From Pararhizobium qamdonense (GTDB lineage: Bacteria; Pseudomonadota; Alphaproteobacteria; Rhizobiales; Rhizobiaceae), in the NCBI RefSeq assembly GCF_029277445.1, contig NZ_CP119566.1, forward strand, positions 3,102,001 through 3,166,000: a DNA stretch of 64,000 nt. The letters are read 5' to 3'. Shown piece by piece: positions 20,814 through 33,497 of the stretch. Below the pieces are notes generated by a model. The model was not told the DNA's origin. It searched no databases and saw only the letters and a list, made by a program, of their open reading frames with translations. The translations under genes and the position numbers were made by a program. Positions within the stretch are counted from its first letter, which is position 1, and each line of letters begins with the position of its first letter.

Positions 20814-21581
20814 CTATCCAAAAAATACATCGCCTGCGGCGATGCGTTGAACCGTGCCTGCTCCCAGATCGAGCATCAGCCGGCCGTCTTCATCTATGCC
20901 TTCGAACCGTCCGGAAAGCGAGCGATCCGGCAGGTTGACTGTAATCTTCTGGCCGATACCGCCTGCTGCGGACCGCCATTGTGCGATAATTTCTGCAATG
21001 CCGTCGCCGCAGTTCCAGGTGTTCAACGCATCGGCCATGCTGCGGAACAGATGGGCAAACAGTTCATCCGGCGAAACGGCAGACCCTTCCGCCTGCAGGC
21101 TGGTGACCGGATAAAGCCCCTGCTCCGGCACCAGCGCGACATTGATGCCGCAGCCGATGACCAGCGCGTGATGCCCATCCGGCAAACCCTCGCCTTCCAA
21201 GAGGATACCGCAGCACTTCTTGCCCGCAATCAGAATATCGTTCGGCCATTTGATCGAGACCGGATTGGAGCCAGACGGCATCACCGCCTGGATCGCCCTG
21301 TGGACGGCAACAGCCACCGCGAGCGGCAGCGATTGCAGCTTTTCCATCGGCGCCGGATCGATCAGAAGCAGCGACGCATACAGATTGCCCGGTTCCGACG
21401 CCCATTGGCGGCCCCGGCGGCCGCGGCCGGATATCTGCCGCGCGGCGGTGATCCAGTGCAGGCCCGGATCACCGGCACGCGCCCGGATCAGGCATTCGGT
21501 ATTCGTCGATCCGACATCGCCCAGAGCGGTATGGCGGAAATTATCGAGCGAAACCCTGCCGATCCGGTCCTGTCCTGTCAA
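20814..21581 (-). CDS. birA: Biotin--[acetyl-CoA-carboxylase] ligase
   Basis: A 255-residue biotin protein ligase with the adenylate loop GRGRRGR (about residues 52-58) and the KWPNDIL motif. It attaches biotin to acetyl-CoA carboxylase and other biotin enzymes. It lacks the N-terminal helix-turn-helix of E. coli BirA, so it should not act as a repressor. The start is TTG at 21581, overlapping the nuoN stop (TTGA), with no in-frame ATG nearby; this suggests translational coupling to nuoN. Confidence 0.92.
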   Translation of the reverse strand: MTGQDRIGRVSLDNFRHTALGDVGSTNTECLIRARAGDPGLHWITAARQISGRGRRGRQWASEPGNLYASLLLIDPAPMEKLQSLPLAVAVAVHRAIQAVMPSGSNPVSIKWPNDILIAGKKCCGILLEGEGLPDGHHALVIGCGINVALVPEQGLYPVTSLQAEGSAVSPDELFAHLFRSMADALNTWNCGDGIAEIIAQWRSAAGGIGQKITVNLPDRSLSGRFEGIDEDGRLMLDLGAGTVQRIAAGDVFFG

Positions 21582-23020
21582 AAGAATGTCCGCGCTGCAA
21601 CTTCGGCCGCCGTGCCGATCGGTCCACCGATCAGAACATAGGCGAGAACGAACAGGCCGGAAAGGCCGTAGACCAGGCGCAAGATGCCCGACGGACGCGC
21701 AAATTCGCCCTTCGGATCATCAAACCACATCAGCTTGATGACGCGCAGATAATAGTAGGCGCCAACGACGGAGGCGAGAACGCCGATGATTGCCAAGGCA
21801 TAGAGATGCGCTTCGATTGCGGCCATGAACACGAAATACTTGGCAAAGAAGCCTGCAAGCGGCGGAATGCCGGCGAGCGAGAACATCATCACCGTCAGCA
21901 CGGTTGCCATCAGCGGATTGGTCTGCGACAGGCCGGCGAGATCATCGACGCTTTCGACGTGATTTCCGTCCTTGCGCTTCATCGCCATGATGCAGGCAAA
22001 GGTGCCGAGCGTCATCACCATATAGACCAGCATGTAAATCAACACGCCGCGCACCCCGGCCATCGAGCCGCTGGACAGACCCACGAGCGCATAGCCCATA
22101 TGGCCGATCGACGAATAGGCCATCAGCCGCTTGATGTTCTTCTGGCCGATGGCGGCAAACGAGCCGAGCAGCATCGAGGCAATCGAAATGAAGACGATGA
22201 TCTGCTGCCAGTCGGTGACGATCGGTTCGAACGGCATGATGACCAGCCGGATCAGCATCGCCATGGCCGCAACCTTCGGCGCGGCGGCGAAGAAGGCCGT
22301 CACCGGGGTCGGGGCACCTTCATAGACGTCCGGCGTCCACATATGGAACGGAACGGCGGAGATCTTGAAGGCAACACCAGCCAGGATAAAGACGAGGCCG
22401 AAGATGAGGCCAAGCGAACGGCCTTCTGCCGACAAGGCAGCGGCAATGCCGTCGAAGCCGGTATGGCCGGTAAAGCCATAGACCAGCGACATGCCGTAAA
22501 GCAGCATGCCGGACGACAGGGCGCCGAGCACGAAATATTTGAGGCCCGCTTCCGTGGAACGCAGGTTGTCGCGGTTCATGGCGGCAACGACATAGAGCGC
22601 CAGCGACTGCAGTTCGAGCGCCAGATAGACCGAGATCAGGTCGTTGGCCGAGATCATCAGCAGCATGCCGAGCGTTGCCAGCACGATCAGGACCGGGAAT
22701 TCGAACCGGTCGATGCCCGTCGAACGCGCCTCGCCCGCCGACATGATCAGCGCCACCATGGAGCCGAACAGCGTCAGCACCTTCATAAACTTGCCGAAGG
22801 GATCGGAGAGGAACGCGCCGTTATAGGCCTGACCGTCGCCGGTCTGCCAAACCAGCCACACGCCCGAAATGGCGAGCAGGCCAACGGCGAGCCACGTCAC
22901 CAAACCGGACGATTTCTCGCCGGAAAAGACGCCGATCATCAACAACACCATGGCGCCAACCGCAAGGATCAGCTCGGGCGTCGACAGGTGCAGGCTAGCG
23001 AGGAATGTTTCAGCAGTCAT
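21578..23020 (-). CDS. nuoN: NADH-quinone oxidoreductase subunit N
   Basis: A 480-residue antiporter-like membrane subunit of complex I, one of three proton-pumping subunits (with L and M). It has about 14 helices, with charged residues within the membrane segments typical of the Mrp-like family. It starts at ATG 23020 ([10 protein letters not shown]). It is the last nuo gene and its stop overlaps birA. Confidence 0.96.
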   Translation of the reverse strand: MTAETFLASLHLSTPELILAVGAMVLLMIGVFSGEKSSGLVTWLAVGLLAISGVWLVWQTGDGQAYNGAFLSDPFGKFMKVLTLFGSMVALIMSAGEARSTGIDRFEFPVLIVLATLGMLLMISANDLISVYLALELQSLALYVVAAMNRDNLRSTEAGLKYFVLGALSSGMLLYGMSLVYGFTGHTGFDGIAAALSAEGRSLGLIFGLVFILAGVAFKISAVPFHMWTPDVYEGAPTPVTAFFAAAPKVAAMAMLIRLVIMPFEPIVTDWQQIIVFISIASMLLGSFAAIGQKNIKRLMAYSSIGHMGYALVGLSSGSMAGVRGVLIYMLVYMVMTLGTFACIMAMKRKDGNHVESVDDLAGLSQTNPLMATVLTVMMFSLAGIPPLAGFFAKYFVFMAAIEAHLYALAIIGVLASVVGAYYYLRVIKLMWFDDPKGEFARPSGILRLVYGLSGLFVLAYVLIGGPIGTAAEVAARTFF

Positions 23021-23038
23021 TTCAATCCCGTCCTGTCG

Positions 23039-24550
23039 TCATTTCGCCGAAAGCGCAACGTCATGCGCTGCCTGCACGGCCGCAGTGTAGTTGTTGATAA
23101 GCACGTCCACCGAGGCTGCCGTCGCATCGAACACGGGAGCCGGATAGACGCCGAAGAAAATGGTCAGCACGATCAGCGGATAGAGCAGCGCCTTTTCACG
23201 GCCGGAAAGATCCAGCAGCGATTTCAGGCTGTCCTTGTCCAATGTGCCGAAGATCACCCGGCGGTAGAGCCACAGAGCATAACACGCCGAGAGGATGACA
23301 CCTGTCGTGGCGAAGAACGCGACCCAGGTATTGGCACGGAATGCACCCAGCAGCACGGTGATTTCACCGACAAACCCGGACGTGCCCGGCAGGCCGACAT
23401 TGGCCATGGTGAAGACCATGAAGGCAACCGCATATTTCGGCATGTTGTTGACGAGGCCGCCGTAAGCGCTGATCTCGCGGGTGTGGGTGCGGTCATAGAC
23501 CACGCCAACACAGAGGAACAGCGCGCCGGACACCAGGCCATGCGACAGCATCTGGAAGATCGCGCCCTGCACGCCTTGAGTATTGGCGGCAAAGATACCC
23601 ATGGTCACGTAGCCCATATGGGCAACCGATGAATAGGCGATCAGCTTCTTGATGTCGGACTGCATCATCGCCACCAGCGAGGTGTAGATGATCGCGACGA
23701 CCGAGAGCGTGAAGACGAAGGGCGCGAAATATTCCGACGCCAGCGGGAACATCGGCAGCGAGAAGCGCAGGAAGCCGTAACCGCCAAGCTTCAGGAGAAC
23801 GCCGGCCAGGATGACCGAACCCGCCGTTGGCGCTTGAACGTGCGCGTCGGGAAGCCAGGTATGGACCGGCCACATCGGCATCTTCACTGCAAATGACGCG
23901 AAGAAGGCGAGCCATAACCATGTCTGCATCTGGCGCGGGAACTGATAGGCGAGCAATTCGGCGATATCGGTCGTACCGGCCTGCCAGTACATCGCCATGA
24001 TGGCGAGCAGCATCAGAACCGAACCGAGCAGCGTGTAGAGGAAGAACTTGTAGGAGGCGTAGACGCGGTCCTTGCCGCCCCAGACGCCGATGATGATGAA
24101 CATCGGGATCAGGCCGGCTTCGAAGAACACGTAGAACAGCACGATATCGAGCGACACGAAGACGCCGATCATGAACACTTCCAAAAGCAGGAAGGCGATC
24201 ATGTATTGCTTCAGGCGCTTTTCGACCGAAAGCCAGCTGGCCACCACGCAGAACGGCATCAGAAACGCCGAGAGCACGACGAACAGCATGGAAATGCCGT
24301 CAATGCCGAGATGGTAGGAAATACCGGTGCCGAGCCACGCGTGCTTTTCGACCATCTGGAAGCCGGGGTTCGAATTGTCGAAATTCCACCAGATCCAGCA
24401 GGAGACGAGAAACGTCACGATCGTCGTCAGCAACGAGATGTTCAGGATATTGCGGCGGCCGGAGGCACTGTCTTCACGCGTCAGAAGCAGAAGAGCAACG
24501 CCAGCCAGCGGCAGGAAGGTGACCGCGGAGAGAATGGGCCAATCGGTCAT
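23039..24550 (-). CDS. nuoM: NADH-quinone oxidoreductase subunit M
   Basis: A 503-residue antiporter-like pumping subunit with about 14 helices (motifs [14 protein letters not shown] [22 protein letters not shown] and [17 protein letters not shown]). It overlaps the nuoL stop by one base (TGATG), indicating coupling. It sits in the membrane arm of complex I. Confidence 0.96.
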   Translation of the reverse strand: MTDWPILSAVTFLPLAGVALLLLTREDSASGRRNILNISLLTTIVTFLVSCWIWWNFDNSNPGFQMVEKHAWLGTGISYHLGIDGISMLFVVLSAFLMPFCVVASWLSVEKRLKQYMIAFLLLEVFMIGVFVSLDIVLFYVFFEAGLIPMFIIIGVWGGKDRVYASYKFFLYTLLGSVLMLLAIMAMYWQAGTTDIAELLAYQFPRQMQTWLWLAFFASFAVKMPMWPVHTWLPDAHVQAPTAGSVILAGVLLKLGGYGFLRFSLPMFPLASEYFAPFVFTLSVVAIIYTSLVAMMQSDIKKLIAYSSVAHMGYVTMGIFAANTQGVQGAIFQMLSHGLVSGALFLCVGVVYDRTHTREISAYGGLVNNMPKYAVAFMVFTMANVGLPGTSGFVGEITVLLGAFRANTWVAFFATTGVILSACYALWLYRRVIFGTLDKDSLKSLLDLSGREKALLYPLIVLTIFFGVYPAPVFDATAASVDVLINNYTAAVQAAHDVALSAK

Positions 24551-26547
24551 CAGAAGGAGCTCCCGAGCATCATCCAGGTAACGAGCGCCGCGATGCCGAT
24601 GAGCATCACGAAGGCATAGTGATAGAGGTAACCGGTCTGCAGGCGGACGACGCGGTCAGTCACATCCATGACGCGCGCGGCAATGCCGTTCGGGCCGTAG
24701 CCGTCGATGATCCGGCCATCGCCTTCCTTCCACAGGAAGGTGCCGATGCGCTTGGCGGGACGAACGAACAGGAAATCGTAGAGTTCGTCGAAATACCATT
24801 TGTTGAGCAGGAACTGGTAGAGGCCGCGATGCTGCTCGGCCAGGTACTTCGGAGTCTCCGGCGAGCGGATATACATGTACCAGGCGGTGACGAAGCCGAG
24901 GATCATCGCAATGAACGGGCTGAGCGCAACCAGGGCCGGAACGTGGTGGAACTCATCGACCAGTTCGTTGCCCGGCAGCGTGAACAACGCGCCCTGCCAG
25001 AATTCGGCATATTCGTGGCCATAGAAATAGCCCTCGCCGAGGAAACCGGCCACGACGGCGCCGAAGGCCAGGATGTAGAGCGGGATCAGCATGACCTGCG
25101 GCGATTCGTGGACGTGGTGCATGACCTCATGCGAGGCGCGCGGCTTGCCGAAGAAGGTGAGGAACATCAGGCGCCACGAGTAGAAGCTCGTGAACAGGGC
25201 CGCAATCACCAGAAGAGTGAAGGCGAAACCGCCGACCGGCGAATGCGATGCATAGGCCGCCTCGATGATCACGTCCTTCGAGAAGAAGCCCGCGAAACCG
25301 AACGAGGTGAACGGAATGCCGACGCCGGTGATGGCAAGCGTGCCGATGAGCATCATGGCGAAGGTCACCTTGATATGCGGACGAAGCCCGCCCATGTGGC
25401 GCATGTCCTGCTCGCCATCGACAGCATGGATGACCGAGCCGGCGCACAGGAACAGCAGAGCCTTGAAGAAGGCATGCGTGAACAGATGGAAGATCGCAGC
25501 GCCATAGGCGCCCGTTCCCAGCGCCACGAACATGTAGCCGAGCTGCGAGCAGGTCGAATAGGCGATGACGCGCTTGATATCGTTCTGGACGAGACCAACG
25601 GTTGCCGCAAAGAATGCCGTGATCGCGCCGATGACGGTGACGACCATCAAAGCCGTGTGGGACAGTTCAAACAGCGGCGACATGCGGGCGACGAGGAAAA
25701 CACCGGCCGTCACCATGGTTGCGGCATGGATCAGCGCCGACACAGGCGTTGGGCCTTCCATGGCGTCGGGAAGCCAGGTGTGCAGCAGGAACTGCGCCGA
25801 CTTGCCCATCGCGCCCATGAAGAGCAGCAGGCAGACGCCGGTGATCGCGCTGGCTTTGTCGAGATGCATGCCGAACAGGTTGATGACAGCCTCGCCACCC
25901 TCAGCAGCGCCTTCAGCCGGCAGGTAGCTGGCAGCGGCGGCAAAGATGGTTTCAAAGCTGATCGAGCCGAACAGCACGAAGACGCCGAAAATGCCGAGCG
26001 CAAAACCGAAGTCACCGACGCGGTTGACGATGAACGCCTTCATTGCCGCAGCCGATGCCGACGGCTTCTTGTACCAGAAGCCGATCAACAGATAGGACGC
26101 CAGACCCACGCCTTCCCAGCCGAAGAACATCTGCAACAGGTTGTCCGAGGTGACCAGCATCAGCATGGCGAAGGTGAACAGCGACAGATAGGCAAAGAAG
26201 CGCGGCCGATGCGGATCGTGATGCATGTAGCCGATCGAATAGAGGTGGACCAGGCAGGACACGGTGTTGACCACGACGAACATCACGGCCGTCAGCGTAT
26301 CGACCCGGAAGGCCCATTCCGCATCGAAGCTGCCGGACTGGATCCAGCGCATCACGGTGACCTTGATCATCTCCGTCTCGCCGAGCGCGACGTGGAAGAA
26401 CACGACCCAGGACAGGACAGCGACAATAATCATGAAGCCGGTGGTCACGTATTCCGATGCCTTGGCGCCGATCGAGGTGCCGAAAAGACCCGCGATCAGG
26501 AAGCCGATCAGCGGCAGGAAGACGATGGCTTGAATAATCGTATTCAT
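24550..26547 (-). CDS. nuoL: NADH-quinone oxidoreductase subunit L
   Basis: A 665-residue distal pumping subunit, with the antiporter core ([21 protein letters not shown] region) and a long C-terminal part carrying the lateral amphipathic helix. Full family length. It starts at ATG 26547 ([15 protein letters not shown]), 7 bp behind nuoK. Confidence 0.96.
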   Translation of the reverse strand: MNTIIQAIVFLPLIGFLIAGLFGTSIGAKASEYVTTGFMIIVAVLSWVVFFHVALGETEMIKVTVMRWIQSGSFDAEWAFRVDTLTAVMFVVVNTVSCLVHLYSIGYMHHDPHRPRFFAYLSLFTFAMLMLVTSDNLLQMFFGWEGVGLASYLLIGFWYKKPSASAAAMKAFIVNRVGDFGFALGIFGVFVLFGSISFETIFAAAASYLPAEGAAEGGEAVINLFGMHLDKASAITGVCLLLFMGAMGKSAQFLLHTWLPDAMEGPTPVSALIHAATMVTAGVFLVARMSPLFELSHTALMVVTVIGAITAFFAATVGLVQNDIKRVIAYSTCSQLGYMFVALGTGAYGAAIFHLFTHAFFKALLFLCAGSVIHAVDGEQDMRHMGGLRPHIKVTFAMMLIGTLAITGVGIPFTSFGFAGFFSKDVIIEAAYASHSPVGGFAFTLLVIAALFTSFYSWRLMFLTFFGKPRASHEVMHHVHESPQVMLIPLYILAFGAVVAGFLGEGYFYGHEYAEFWQGALFTLPGNELVDEFHHVPALVALSPFIAMILGFVTAWYMYIRSPETPKYLAEQHRGLYQFLLNKWYFDELYDFLFVRPAKRIGTFLWKEGDGRIIDGYGPNGIAARVMDVTDRVVRLQTGYLYHYAFVMLIGIAALVTWMMLGSSF

Positions 26548-26554
26548 TGGCCGC

Positions 26555-26863
26555 TCAGCCCTTCATCATGTTGACGTCTTCCACGGCGATGGAGCCGCGG
26601 TTGCGGTAGAAGACGACGAGAATTGCAAGACCGATGGCGGCTTCCGCGGCCGCGACGGTCAGAATGAACAGGGCGAACACCTGGCCGGTAATGTCGTTGA
26701 GGAACGACGAGAAGGCGACCATGTTGATGTTGACTGCAAGCAGGATGAGTTCCACCGACATCAGGATGATGATGACGTTCTTCCGGTTGAGGAAGATGCC
26801 GAAGACGCCCAGCGTGAACAGGATGGCGCTGACGGTCAGATAGTGGGAAATACCGATTTCCAT
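26555..26863 (-). CDS. nuoK: NADH-quinone oxidoreductase subunit K
   Basis: A 102-residue subunit with three helices and two conserved membrane glutamates ([11 protein letters not shown] and [10 protein letters not shown]) that belong to the proton path. It starts at ATG 26863. Usual length and position between nuoJ and nuoL. Confidence 0.96.
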   Translation of the reverse strand: MEIGISHYLTVSAILFTLGVFGIFLNRKNVIIILMSVELILLAVNINMVAFSSFLNDITGQVFALFILTVAAAEAAIGLAILVVFYRNRGSIAVEDVNMMKG

Positions 26864-26890
26864 GATGTGTTCCTTGACCTCGCGTCCGTC

Positions 26891-27505
26891 TTAAAGGCCC
26901 TGCCCCGACTTCACCTTGACCACTTCGACAGCGGTCTTGGGCGAACGGGCAACCTGTGTGGGAATATCCTGGCGCTTGATGTTGTCGCGATGGCGCAGCG
27001 TCAAGACGATGGCGCCGATCATGGCGACCAGAAGAACCAGGCCGGCAATCTGGAAGAAATAGACGTAGTGCGTATAGAGCACGTCGCCGAGTGCGGCTGT
27101 GTTGGAGCGATCGGCGATTGCCGGGATCGGCATCGAGATCGACTTGGCGATTTCAGGCGAGAACGAGCTGCCGCCGACCACGATGATCAGCTCAGCGGCC
27201 AGAATGAGGCCGATCAGCGCACCGACCGGCGCATATTCCAAAACGCCCGACCTCAGCTGGGTGAAGTCGATGTCGAGCATCATCACCACGAAGAGGAAGA
27301 GAACCGCAACCGCGCCGATATAAACGACCAGCAGGATCATCGCCAGAAACTCGGCGCCCGTCAGAAGGAACAGGCCGGCCGCGTTGAAGAACGTCAAAAT
27401 GAGGAACAGCACGGAATAAACTGGGTTCCGCGCAGAAATCACCATGAACGCCGACGCAACCGCGACGAATGAAAAAAGATAGAAAAAAAGAGCCTGCAGA
27501 CCCAT
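26891..27505 (-). CDS. nuoJ: NADH-quinone oxidoreductase subunit J
   Basis: A 204-residue membrane subunit with five hydrophobic segments (MGLQALFFYLFSFVAVASAF at the N terminus, then VYIGAVAVLFLFVVMML). It starts at ATG 27505; upstream in-frame residues are not conserved-looking. The gap to nuoI is 140 bp, longer than others in the operon. Confidence 0.95.
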   Translation of the reverse strand: MGLQALFFYLFSFVAVASAFMVISARNPVYSVLFLILTFFNAAGLFLLTGAEFLAMILLVVYIGAVAVLFLFVVMMLDIDFTQLRSGVLEYAPVGALIGLILAAELIIVVGGSSFSPEIAKSISMPIPAIADRSNTAALGDVLYTHYVYFFQIAGLVLLVAMIGAIVLTLRHRDNIKRQDIPTQVARSPKTAVEVVKVKSGQGL

Positions 27506-27645
27506 GATCGGTGCCTTTTTCGTCTTCCCCGGGCAGGCATGGCCAAATGCCATCCTTCCCACTGGCGCACCGGTTCATGCCGGCCACGCCCAAGATCAGT
27601 GTGACGCCTGCCTTGAACGGCCGGCGCAGTCCCCTTCGCAAGGTC

Positions 27646-28137
27646 TTACCGGTACGGCGAGTCCATTGCGATGTTGCGGGCAATTTCGCGCTCCCAACGG
27701 TCGCCGTTGGAAAGCAGCCGGTCCTTGTCGTAGTAGAGCTCTTCGCGCGTCTCGGTGGCGAACTCGAAGTTCGGACCTTCGACGATCGCGTCCACCGGAC
27801 AGGCTTCCTGGCAGAAACCGCAATAGATGCACTTCACCATGTCGATATCGTACCGGACCGTGCGGCGCGTGCCGTCGTTGCGGCGCGGGCCGGCTTCGAT
27901 GGTGATCGCCTGGGCAGGACAGATCGCCTCGCACAGCTTGCAGGCGATGCAACGTTCCTCGCCATTCGGATACCGGCGCAGCGCATGCTCACCCCGGAAA
28001 CGCGGGCTGATCGGCCCTTTTTCAAACGGATAGTTCAGCGTTGCCTTCGGCGCGAAGAAATAGCGCATCGACAGGAAAAACGCGTTGACGAATTCCTTGA
28101 GGAACAGCGAACTGACGGCTTGCGACAGACTTGCCAT
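27646..28137 (-). CDS. nuoI: NADH-quinone oxidoreductase subunit I
   Basis: A 163-residue iron-sulfur subunit with two 4Fe-4S ferredoxin motifs ([12 protein letters not shown] and [12 protein letters not shown]), carrying clusters N6a and N6b in the connecting arm. Three in-frame starts (TTG, ATG, ATG) lie close together; ATG 28137 is chosen because GGAGG lies 6 bases upstream. Confidence 0.95.
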   Translation of the reverse strand: MASLSQAVSSLFLKEFVNAFFLSMRYFFAPKATLNYPFEKGPISPRFRGEHALRRYPNGEERCIACKLCEAICPAQAITIEAGPRRNDGTRRTVRYDIDMVKCIYCGFCQEACPVDAIVEGPNFEFATETREELYYDKDRLLSNGDRWEREIARNIAMDSPYR

Positions 28138-28201
28138 CATCAACCTCCAAACATGCCGGCCTGGGAGGCGCCGGCTGATTTTGCGAAACGGGACATCGGC
28201 A

Positions 28202-29245
28202 TCAGGCCCACACCACCAGTTTCAACGTGACTGCAACAATGAAGACCATGGCGAGCGACAGCGGAAGGAAGACCTTCCAGCCGAGACGCATCAGCTGGTC
28301 GTAGCGGTAGCGCGGCACGAAGGCTTTGACCATGGCGAACATGAAGAACACCATCGAAGACTTCAGGATGAACCAGATGATGCCCGGAACCCAGTTGAGG
28401 AACCATACATCGACCGGAGGCAGCCAGCCGCCGAGGAAGAGGATCGTCGTCAGCGCGCACATCAGGCAGATGGCGGCATATTCGCCGAGCATGAACATCA
28501 TGTATGGGGTCGAGCCATACTCGACCATGAAGCCGGCGACCAGTTCCGATTCCGCTTCGACGAGATCGAAGGGCGGACGGTTGGTTTCAGCCAGCGCCGA
28601 GATGAAGAAGATGATGAACATCGGAAACAGCGGCAGCCAGTACCAGTCCAGGAACGAACCCGGCAGGCCCATCATCGTGCCCAAACCATCGCGCTGCGAA
28701 TCGACGATATCGGTGAGATTCAGCGAACCGGCGCAAAGCAGCACGGTCACGATGACGAAGCCGATCGAGACTTCGTAGGACACCATCTGGGCTGCCGAGC
28801 GCAGTGCCGAGAGGAATGGATATTTCGAGTTCGATGCCCAGCCGCCGATGATGACGCCGTAAACCTCTAGCGAGGAAATGGCGAAGACATAGAGGATGCC
28901 GACGTTGATATTGGCCATCACCCAGTTGGCATTGAGCGGGATAACCGCCCAGGCTGCGAGCGCCAAGGTCACGGAAACCAGCGGCGCGAGCAGAAACAGA
29001 ACCTTGTTCGAACCGGCTGGAATGACCGGTTCCTTGAAGACGAACTTCAAAAGATCGGCGAAGGACTGGAAAAGTCCCCACGGGCCTACCACATTCGGTC
29101 CACGGCGCATCTGCACCGCTGCCCAGATCTTGCGGTCAGCCAAAAGGATGTAGGCGATAAAGATCAAAAGCGCGACCAGAAGCAGCAGCGACTGGCCGAT
29201 CATGATGGCCGTTGGCCAGACATAGGTCGAAATGAAAGCGTCCAT
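28202..29245 (-). CDS. nuoH: NADH-quinone oxidoreductase subunit H
   Basis: A 347-residue membrane subunit that forms much of the quinone pocket. It has about eight helices and the conserved acidic loop ([22 protein letters not shown]). It starts at ATG 29245, 21 bp behind nuoG. Confidence 0.96.
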   Translation of the reverse strand: MDAFISTYVWPTAIMIGQSLLLLVALLIFIAYILLADRKIWAAVQMRRGPNVVGPWGLFQSFADLLKFVFKEPVIPAGSNKVLFLLAPLVSVTLALAAWAVIPLNANWVMANINVGILYVFAISSLEVYGVIIGGWASNSKYPFLSALRSAAQMVSYEVSIGFVIVTVLLCAGSLNLTDIVDSQRDGLGTMMGLPGSFLDWYWLPLFPMFIIFFISALAETNRPPFDLVEAESELVAGFMVEYGSTPYMMFMLGEYAAICLMCALTTILFLGGWLPPVDVWFLNWVPGIIWFILKSSMVFFMFAMVKAFVPRYRYDQLMRLGWKVFLPLSLAMVFIVAVTLKLVVWA

Positions 29246-29266
29246 TTTCGTCTTATTCCTTCGCGC

Positions 29267-31348
29267 TCATTCCGCCGCAGCTTTGAAGTTGTTGCGTGCC
29301 AAAGCCGAACATTCAGCCATGACGGCGGAAGCGCGTGCTATCGGGTTCGTCAAATAGAAGTCTTTCACCGGAGACGCAAACGCCGATTTGGCCATCTCAC
29401 CGGCTTTTTGTGCAAGTGCGGCAATTTCACCGCTAACACCCGTCTCGATCATGTCGATCGCAGCGAAATGCGGGTGTGCCGCGTAGAGCTTGCCGCGCAA
29501 TTCTGCAAGCGAATCAAACGGCAGCTTCTTGCCGAGCACGTCGGACAGCGCCCGGATGATCGCCCAGTCCTCGCGGGCATCGCCCGGCGCGAAACCGGCC
29601 CGGTTGCCCATCTGGACGCGGCCTTCGGTATTGACCCAGAGACCCGACTTTTCGGTATAGGTCGCACCCGGCAGGATGACGTCGGCACCATGGGCACCTT
29701 CGTCGCCATGCGAGCCGATATAGACGGTGAAGCCGGCGGTCTTGCCGGAGAAATCCATTTCATCGGCGCCGAGCAGGAACAGCACGTCGGTGCCGGTCAA
29801 CATTTCAGCGGCAGTCTTGCCCCCCTCACCCGGCACGAAGCCGAGATCGAGACCACCGACGCGCGAGGCGGCAGTGTGGAGGACTGCAAAACCGTTCCAG
29901 TCTTCGGTGACGGCGCCGATGGCGCCCGCAAGCTTTGCGGCAGACGCCAGAACCGACGCGCCGTTGCCGCCGGAGATCGCGCCCTGACCGATGATGATCA
30001 TCGGGCGCTTGGCATTTTGCAGAACGCTGAAGAACTTGCCCTTGCCGGACACCAGTTCGGACAGCGTATCTGTGCCTGCGCCGAGATAGTCGTAGCTATA
30101 ACGCAGCTCGGCCTGTTCGCCGATCACGCCGATCGGGAAATTGGCCATCCGGAACCGCTTGCGGATACGGGCATTCAAGACAGAGGCTTCAAAGCGCGGG
30201 TTCGAGCCGATGATCAACAGCGCGTCGGCGCTTTCGATGCCCTGGATCGTGGGGTTGAAGAGGTAGCTCGAGCGGCCGGAGGCCGGATCGAGGGCGGCGC
30301 CATCCTGGCGGCAATCGATATTGGCCGAGCCGAGCGAGGAGATCAGCGCCTTCAGCGCGAACATTTCCTCGACCGAGGCCAGATCGCCGGCAATCGCGCC
30401 AATCTTCTCACCGCTGGTTCTGGAAACCGCCGACTTGATGGCGGCGAAGGCTTCGTTCCAGCTGGCAGGCTGCAAACGGCCGTCCTTCTTTACATAGGGG
30501 CGGTCGAGACGCTGCGTCTTCAGGCCATCCCAGATGAAGCGGGTCTTGTCGGAGATCCATTCTTCGTTGATCTCTTCATTGACGCGCGGCATGACGCGCA
30601 TGACTTCGCGGCCGCGCGTATCGACGCGGATGGCCGAGCCGACGGCGTCCATGACGTCGATCGATTCGGTCTTGCCGAGTTCCCAAGGACGGGCGTTGAA
30701 GGCGTAGGGTTTGGAGGTCAGAGCGCCGACCGGGCAGAGATCGACGACATTGCCCTGAAGTTCCGACGTCATCGCCTGCTCAAGATAGGTGGTGATCTCG
30801 GCGTCCTCTCCACGGCCGATCAGGCCGAGTTCGGCAATGCCTGCGACTTCCGTGGTGAAGCGGACGCAGCGCGTGCAGTGAATGCAGCGGTTCATCACCG
30901 TCTTGACCAGCGGGCCAATATACTTGTCTTCGACAGCGCGCTTGTTCTCGTTGTAGCGGGTCGAGTCGACGCCGAACGCCATTGCCTGGTCCTGCAGGTC
31001 GCATTCGCCACCCTGGTCGCAGATCGGGCAATCCAGCGGATGGTTGATCAACAGGAATTCCATCACGCCTTCGCGGGCCTTCTTGACCATGGGCGTGGTC
31101 GTGAAGACTTCCGGCGCTTCGCCGTTCGGGCCGGGGCGCAGGTCGCGCACGCCCATGGCGCAGGAGGCTGCCGGCTTCGGCGGCCCTCCCTTCACCTCGA
31201 TCAGACACATGCGGCAGTTTCCGGCGACCGACAGCCGCTCGTGGAAACAGAAGCGCGGAACCTCGGCGCCGGCCTCTTCGCACGCCTGCAGCAGCGTGAA
31301 ATGATCCGGGACCTCGATCTCTTTTCCGTCGACTTTCAGCTTTGCCAT
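29267..31348 (-). CDS. nuoG: NADH-quinone oxidoreductase subunit G
   Basis: A 693-residue peripheral-arm subunit. The N-terminal 2Fe-2S domain (CRMC near residue 47) is followed by a His/Cys-ligated 4Fe-4S site ([15 protein letters not shown]) and another 4Fe-4S site ([10 protein letters not shown]). The rest is a molybdopterin-oxidoreductase-like domain that has lost its cofactor. The length matches the mitochondrial-like form rather than the longer E. coli one. The start ATG 31348 ([13 protein letters not shown]) is chosen over 31360. Confidence 0.95.
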   Translation of the reverse strand: MAKLKVDGKEIEVPDHFTLLQACEEAGAEVPRFCFHERLSVAGNCRMCLIEVKGGPPKPAASCAMGVRDLRPGPNGEAPEVFTTTPMVKKAREGVMEFLLINHPLDCPICDQGGECDLQDQAMAFGVDSTRYNENKRAVEDKYIGPLVKTVMNRCIHCTRCVRFTTEVAGIAELGLIGRGEDAEITTYLEQAMTSELQGNVVDLCPVGALTSKPYAFNARPWELGKTESIDVMDAVGSAIRVDTRGREVMRVMPRVNEEINEEWISDKTRFIWDGLKTQRLDRPYVKKDGRLQPASWNEAFAAIKSAVSRTSGEKIGAIAGDLASVEEMFALKALISSLGSANIDCRQDGAALDPASGRSSYLFNPTIQGIESADALLIIGSNPRFEASVLNARIRKRFRMANFPIGVIGEQAELRYSYDYLGAGTDTLSELVSGKGKFFSVLQNAKRPMIIIGQGAISGGNGASVLASAAKLAGAIGAVTEDWNGFAVLHTAASRVGGLDLGFVPGEGGKTAAEMLTGTDVLFLLGADEMDFSGKTAGFTVYIGSHGDEGAHGADVILPGATYTEKSGLWVNTEGRVQMGNRAGFAPGDAREDWAIIRALSDVLGKKLPFDSLAELRGKLYAAHPHFAAIDMIETGVSGEIAALAQKAGEMAKSAFASPVKDFYLTNPIARASAVMAECSALARNNFKAAAE

Positions 31349-31458
31349 CTTCGCACTCAATCCTGTCGTTCATTCGCCAGCCAAAGCGGCGAACAGATAT
31401 TATAAAGGCACGCTAACCTGTTGAGCGAACACCACCGGCCCCGCCCGAAACTCAAATC

Positions 31459-32175
31459 TCAACCCTTGATCAGGGCCTTTGCCTGCTCGACCCAGCCGTC
31501 GCGGGCGATGCGGCCGGCAAAACCGAGCGCGTCGTCGAAACGCTGCACGTCCTTATCGCTCCACAAAGCGACATCGGCATAACGCCGCACGCCCATTCCA
31601 TTCAAAACCTGTTCCAGCTTCGGTCCGATGCCGGAAATCCGCTTCAGATCATCCGCCTGCGTTTCAGCAACGTGGGCGGCCTTCTGCCGCTTCGGCTTTT
31701 CGGCCTTGACCGGCGCAACAGCAACCAGCTCTGCCACCGCCGGCGTTTCCGCGACCGGCGGGGTCTTTGCCGCAACCTTGACCTTGGCCACAGCCTTGAC
31801 CTTAGCCTTTGCCGGCGCCGCCGATTTCACGACCGGCTGCGGCTTGACGGCCGCGACCGGTGTTTCCACCGGCTGGGAAACCGTTCCGGCCTGGTTTTCA
31901 TCTGCGGCAATGCCGGTCTTCTGCGCCGTTTGCGCCAATCCCTGCATCGCGCCGAGCATGAAGCCGGCGATCTGGCTGGTCACGCCGAAACCGATCGCCG
32001 TTGCAGCTGCCATGGCTGCCGCCGGATGCTGCATCAGCGGATGCAGGGGAACCTTGGGCATATCCTTCAACCATTCGGCAACGCCGAACGGATCGTTGCC
32101 GGCCGGAGGCACGGCCGAGGATCCGGCAGATCCTGTCTGCGTGCCCTTGCCCGTTTCGTTTCCCGGTCCAGCCAT
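31459..32175 (-). CDS. Helix-hairpin-helix protein with membrane segment, in the nuo operon
   Basis: A 238-residue protein with a hydrophobic Ala-rich segment at about residues 52-76 (possible membrane anchor), an Ala/Lys/Pro/Val-rich linker, and a C-terminal helix-hairpin-helix domain (about 175-238, DDLKRISGIGPKLE). This domain is closely similar to the C-terminal domain fused to NuoE in the same operon (DDLKLISGVGPKIE, same GRI-RD-WV-QA pattern). The start ATG 32175 lies 5 bp behind nuoF; the longer frame upstream overlaps nuoF. Its function in complex I is not known to me; DNA binding is the generic property of such motifs but is not shown here. Confidence 0.8.
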   Translation of the reverse strand: MAGPGNETGKGTQTGSAGSSAVPPAGNDPFGVAEWLKDMPKVPLHPLMQHPAAAMAAATAIGFGVTSQIAGFMLGAMQGLAQTAQKTGIAADENQAGTVSQPVETPVAAVKPQPVVKSAAPAKAKVKAVAKVKVAAKTPPVAETPAVAELVAVAPVKAEKPKRQKAAHVAETQADDLKRISGIGPKLEQVLNGMGVRRYADVALWSDKDVQRFDDALGFAGRIARDGWVEQAKALIKG

Positions 32176-32180
32176 GCCGA

Positions 32181-33485
32181 TTACTCCGCCGCTGCCAGCA
32201 CCGCGCCATGCGATGAGGAATTGCGGGTATATTCGTCGATACGCGCTTCCATCTCGGGACGGAAATTGCGGATCAGGCCCTGGATCGGCCATGCAGCGGC
32301 ATCGCCGAGCGCGCAGATGGTGTGGCCTTCGACCTGCTTGGTGACATCGAACAGCATGTCGATTTCACGCTTCTGGGCGCGGCCCTGGACCATGCGCTCC
32401 ATGACACGCATCATCCAGCCCGTGCCTTCGCGGCATGGCGTGCACTGGCCGCAGCTCTCGTGCTTGTAGAAGGCAGCCAGACGCCAGATGGCCTTGATGA
32501 TGTCGGTGGAGCGATCCATGACGATGATCGCAGCCGTGCCGAACGACGACTTGACGTCGCGCATGCCGTCGAAATCCATCGGTGCATCGATAATGTCCTC
32601 GGCTTTCACCACCGGACAGGACGAACCGCCGGGAATGACGGCCAGAAGATTGTCCCAGCCGCCGCGGATGCCGCCGCAATGGCGCTCGATCATCTCGCGG
32701 AAGGGCGTGCCCATCGCGTCTTCGAACGTGCACGGCTTGTTGACATGGCCGGACACCATGAACAGCTTGGTGCCGACATTGTTCGGACGGCCGATGGCCG
32801 AAAACCAGGACGCGCCACGGCGCAGGATGGTCGGGGCAACGGCGATCGATTCGACGTTGTTGACCGTCGTCGGGCAGCCATAAAGGCCCATATTGGCCGG
32901 GAATGGCGGCTTCAGGCGCGGCTGGCCCTTCTTGCCTTCGAGGCTTTCCAGCAGCGCTGTTTCCTCGCCGCAAATATAAGCGCCGGCGCCGTGATGGACA
33001 TAGATGTCCATGTCCCAGCCAAGCTTGTTGTTGATGCCGAGAAGACCGGCGTCATAGCATTCGTCGATCGCCGCCTGCAGCGCTTCGCGTTCGCGGATAT
33101 ATTCGCCGCGCACATAGATATAGGCGACATGCGCGCCCATGGCGAAGCTCGCGATCACGCAGCCTTCGATCAGCGTATGCGGATCGTGGCGCATGATGTC
33201 GCGGTCCTTGCAGGTACCGGGCTCGGATTCGTCGGCATTGACGACGAGATAATGCGGCCGGCCGTCGCTTTCCTTCGGCATGAAGGACCATTTCAGGCCC
33301 GTCGGGAAGCCGGCGCCGCCACGCCCACGAAGGCCGGAAGCCTTCATCTCGTTGATGATCCAGTCACGGCCCTTTTCCAGGATCTGCTTGGTGCCATCCC
33401 AGTGGCCACGGCCCATGGCGCCCTTGAGCGACTTGTCATGGATGCCGTAGATATTGGTAAAAATGCGATCTTTATCGTCGAGCAT
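32181..33485 (-). CDS. nuoF: NADH-quinone oxidoreductase subunit F
   Basis: A 434-residue flavoprotein that oxidises NADH: Gly-rich NADH/FMN site ([14 protein letters not shown]) and C-terminal 4Fe-4S cysteines ([12 protein letters not shown] plus a distant Cys). It starts at ATG 33485 ([14 protein letters not shown]), 12 bp behind nuoE. Full length. Confidence 0.97.
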   Translation of the reverse strand: MLDDKDRIFTNIYGIHDKSLKGAMGRGHWDGTKQILEKGRDWIINEMKASGLRGRGGAGFPTGLKWSFMPKESDGRPHYLVVNADESEPGTCKDRDIMRHDPHTLIEGCVIASFAMGAHVAYIYVRGEYIREREALQAAIDECYDAGLLGINNKLGWDMDIYVHHGAGAYICGEETALLESLEGKKGQPRLKPPFPANMGLYGCPTTVNNVESIAVAPTILRRGASWFSAIGRPNNVGTKLFMVSGHVNKPCTFEDAMGTPFREMIERHCGGIRGGWDNLLAVIPGGSSCPVVKAEDIIDAPMDFDGMRDVKSSFGTAAIIVMDRSTDIIKAIWRLAAFYKHESCGQCTPCREGTGWMMRVMERMVQGRAQKREIDMLFDVTKQVEGHTICALGDAAAWPIQGLIRNFRPEMEARIDEYTRNSSSHGAVLAAAE

Positions 33486-33497
33486 GGTTCACCTAAC

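Noticed and set aside
24619..26574. 651-codon open frame antisense to nuoL
   Set aside because: Mirror frame with biased composition (Asp, Glu, His, Arg rich); nuoL on the other strand is complete.
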